Below, piece after piece: positions 6,229 to 7,369 of a DNA stretch of 7,369 nt. The notes under the pieces are model-generated. The model saw only the letters and a list, made by a program, of their open reading frames with translations, had not been told where the DNA came from and ran no database searches. The translations under genes were made by a program, and so were the position numbers. This DNA is from JBPCPM01 sp050999155. GTDB lineage: Bacteria > Actinomycetota > Thermoleophilia > Solirubrobacterales > 70-9. The number at the start of each line of letters is the position of its first letter. Positions within the stretch are counted from its first letter, which is position 1. Location of the stretch: assembly GCA_050999155.1 (NCBI GenBank), contig JBPCPM010000099.1, positions 1-7,369 of the forward strand. Direction: 5' to 3'.

Positions 6229-6283
6229 CCTCGCCGCGGCCACCACCACCCGGCCCGTCCTGCCCCGATGGGCCCGCGCGCTC

Positions 6284-6320
6284 TATAGTCGATCCGTTCT
6301 GCTAGCCCGCGATTCGGAGG
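6284..6320 (+). promoter_or_regulatory. Candidate promoter -10 and ribosome binding site of the ParA gene
   Basis: TATAGT (6284-6289) matches the bacterial -10 consensus at five of six bases and stands out in the GC-rich surroundings. No good -35 lies 16-18 bases upstream (TGCCCC at 6261-6266). A start near 6296 would give a leader of about 29 bases containing CGGAGG (6315-6320), a strong Shine-Dalgarno sequence four bases before the GTG at 6325, which settles that start. Confidence 0.6.
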
Positions 6321-6324
6321 CTTC

Positions 6325-7113
6325 GTGGCACTGACCATCGCGGTCCTCTCCCAGAAGGGAGGGACCGGAAAGACGACGCTCACCCGGTCCCTGGCCGACG
6401 TCTTCACCCGGATCGGGCTGGAGGTGCTCGCGGTCGACTCCGATCCGCAGGGCAACCTCAGCGACTACTTCGACACCGATCCGGGCGCTCACCCGACGCT
6501 TGGGGAGGTCCTGGCGGGTAACGCCAAGGCCATGGACGCGATCCATGGCGACGTGATCCCGGCGAACCTGGGGCTGGCCGAGGCGGAGCTGATCCTCTCG
6601 GGGAAGATGGGCCGCGAGCTGACGCTGCGCAACGCGCTGCGCGAGCCCAAGCGCCGGTACGACGTGATCTTGCTCGACTGCCCGCCCACCCTCGGGCTGC
6701 TGACGGTCAACGCCCTGTGCGCGGCCGACCGGGCGATCCTGTCGACCGAGGCCGAATACTTCTCGCTGCAGGGCGTCGAACAGGCCATCGAGGTGATCAA
6801 CCTCGCCCGCGAGTCGCTGAACTCCGAGCTGGCCCTGCTGGGCATCGTGCTCAACATCGCCGACATGCGCACCGTGCATGCCCGCCAGACCCTCCAGCAG
6901 CTCAAGCGCCACTTCGGCGACCAGGTCTTCGACACCGTCATCCGGCGCTCGGTCGCCTACGCCGAGTCGGCCGAACGCGCCCGGCCGATCGTCGAGTACC
7001 GCCCCGACCTCGGCCTCGACTACATCGAGCTGGCCCACGCGGTATTCGAGCGCCTCGACATGGGCGAGCGCGTCGACCGCGTCGACAGCCTGCGCAAAGA
7101 GATCGCGGCGTAG
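6325..7113 (+). CDS. parA: ParA/Soj-family partition-type ATPase (deviant Walker A)
   Basis: A 262-residue ParA/MinD-superfamily ATPase, about the length of chromosomal Soj and without the N-terminal helix-turn-helix of plasmid type Ia ParA. Motifs in order: the deviant Walker A box QKGGTGKTT (signature Lys11 and Lys16), the A' motif VDSDPQGNLS (Asp40), and Walker B VILLDCPPTLGLL (Asp118). Family members dimerise on ATP, bind DNA without sequence preference and are released by a partner such as ParB, moving DNA or protein cargo. The GTG start follows a good Shine-Dalgarno sequence. No parB is visible downstream; instead a 35-bp tandem repeat with GTTGAC motifs begins 26 bp after the stop. Upstream lies a small cysteine-module protein. 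It could serve chromosome or plasmid partition, or be an orphan ATPase positioning another cargo; the sequence alone does not decide. Confidence 0.93.
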   Translation: MALTIAVLSQKGGTGKTTLTRSLADVFTRIGLEVLAVDSDPQGNLSDYFDTDPGAHPTLGEVLAGNAKAMDAIHGDVIPANLGLAEAELILSGKMGRELTLRNALREPKRRYDVILLDCPPTLGLLTVNALCAADRAILSTEAEYFSLQGVEQAIEVINLARESLNSELALLGIVLNIADMRTVHARQTLQQLKRHFGDQVFDTVIRRSVAYAESAERARPIVEYRPDLGLDYIELAHAVFERLDMGERVDRVDSLRKEIAA

Positions 7114-7138
7114 CGCCGCGCGGCAAGGCCTCTCCCCC

Positions 7139-7243
7139 AGCCGTTGACGTAGGCCAGGCCGCAGGCCGGCCGTAGCCGTTGACGTAGGCCAGGCCGCAGG
7201 CCGGCCGCAGCCGTTGACGGTTGTTAACCCGCCGGCCGTTGAC
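7139..7243. repeat. 35-bp tandem direct repeat with four GCCGTTGAC copies
   Basis: Two full 35-bp units (7139-7173 and 7174-7208) differ only in the last base. A third starts at 7209 but keeps only AGCCGTTGACG before diverging. GCCGTTGAC recurs at 7140, 7175, 7210 and 7235 (spacing 35, 35, 25). The units also hold GGCCGGCC and several GGCC tracts. Between copies three and four lies GGTTGTTAACC (7219-7229), which contains the palindrome GTTAAC. Thirty-five is not a multiple of three and no supported gene covers it, so it is non-coding. Iteron, partition site or slipped duplication are all possible. Confidence 0.85.
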
Positions 7244-7369
7244 TCTCGGGGGCGGTGTCGCGGCGGTGGGTGCGCGCGGGGTGGTTCCGGACCACACGAG
7301 GCGAGGGAGGAGGGGGGGGGGGGGTGCCGCTATGGGGGAGGAGAAAACGCAACGAAGGAAGGAGAAGGA
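7244..7369. other. Gene-free end with poly-G run and polypurine tract
   Basis: I see no gene here. A small hairpin is possible at 7281-7295 (GTGGT, TCCGG loop, ACCAC). From about 7298 the plus strand becomes almost all purine, with a run of 13 G at 7312-7324, then A/G-rich sequence to the edge that differs from the rest of the window. This may be low-quality sequence at a contig end, or a true G-rich tract. Confidence 0.6.

Noticed and set aside
7115..7124. GCCGCGCGGC palindrome after parA as a terminator
   Set aside because: It has no loop and no T-run follows, so a rho-independent terminator is not supported.
7219..7229. Canonical parS site near parA
   Set aside because: GGTTGTTAACC does not match GTTTCACGTGAAAC, and no such sequence was seen in the window.
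7139..7243. CRISPR array
   Set aside because: The 35-bp units abut without spacers and there are no cas genes.
6938..7297. Minus-strand open frame over the end of parA and the repeats
   Set aside because: It overlaps the ParA coding end antisense and consists of low-complexity Arg/Ala/Pro sequence; the 35-bp period is not a multiple of three.

Overview
The window is a very GC-rich bacterial chromosome segment, densely packed with genes on both strands. Its gene types suggest a Gram-positive-type, high-GC actinobacterium. They include a CvpA-trypsin protease of the MarP type, a class B penicillin-binding protein with an unusually compact transpeptidase start, a DUF4352-like lipoprotein and a small CxxC/CxxC protein upstream of a ParA ATPase. 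The overall flavour resembles Thermoleophilia/Solirubrobacterales, but that is an inference from remembered family features and was not searched.

Layout. Positions 1-1249 (minus): an HxlR-type redox-like regulator overlaps by 4 bp the start of xseA (exonuclease VII large subunit), which runs off the left edge. A short space holding a perfect CTTAC-N5-GTAAG inverted repeat separates them from a membrane-anchored serine protease (1302-2453, minus). Only 68 bp further on, a divergently transcribed penicillin-binding protein (2522-4339, plus) begins, so an envelope protease and a peptidoglycan transpeptidase share one control region. The PBP gene converges, with a 6-bp gap, on a minus-strand group read 5878 to 4346: an SRPBCC protein, a secreted DUF4352-like lipoprotein, and a small membrane protein with a striking arginine-rich repeat tail. 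Divergent from that group, a 92-residue putative zinc-binding protein (5950-6228) and a ParA-family ATPase (6325-7113) read rightward.

The last 256 bases carry no gene I can support. They hold a 35-bp tandem repeat with four GCCGTTGAC copies and then a poly-G/polypurine end that may be an assembly artefact.

Themes: much of the window deals with the cell envelope (protease, PBP, lipoprotein, Arg-tailed membrane protein). Several genes have no Shine-Dalgarno sequence; two of them share a -10-like leader that would give leaderless or nearly leaderless mRNAs. The most interesting items for follow-up are the HxlR regulator with its candidate operator coupled to xseA, the arginine-repeat membrane protein, and the ParA without ParB next to the GTTGAC repeats.
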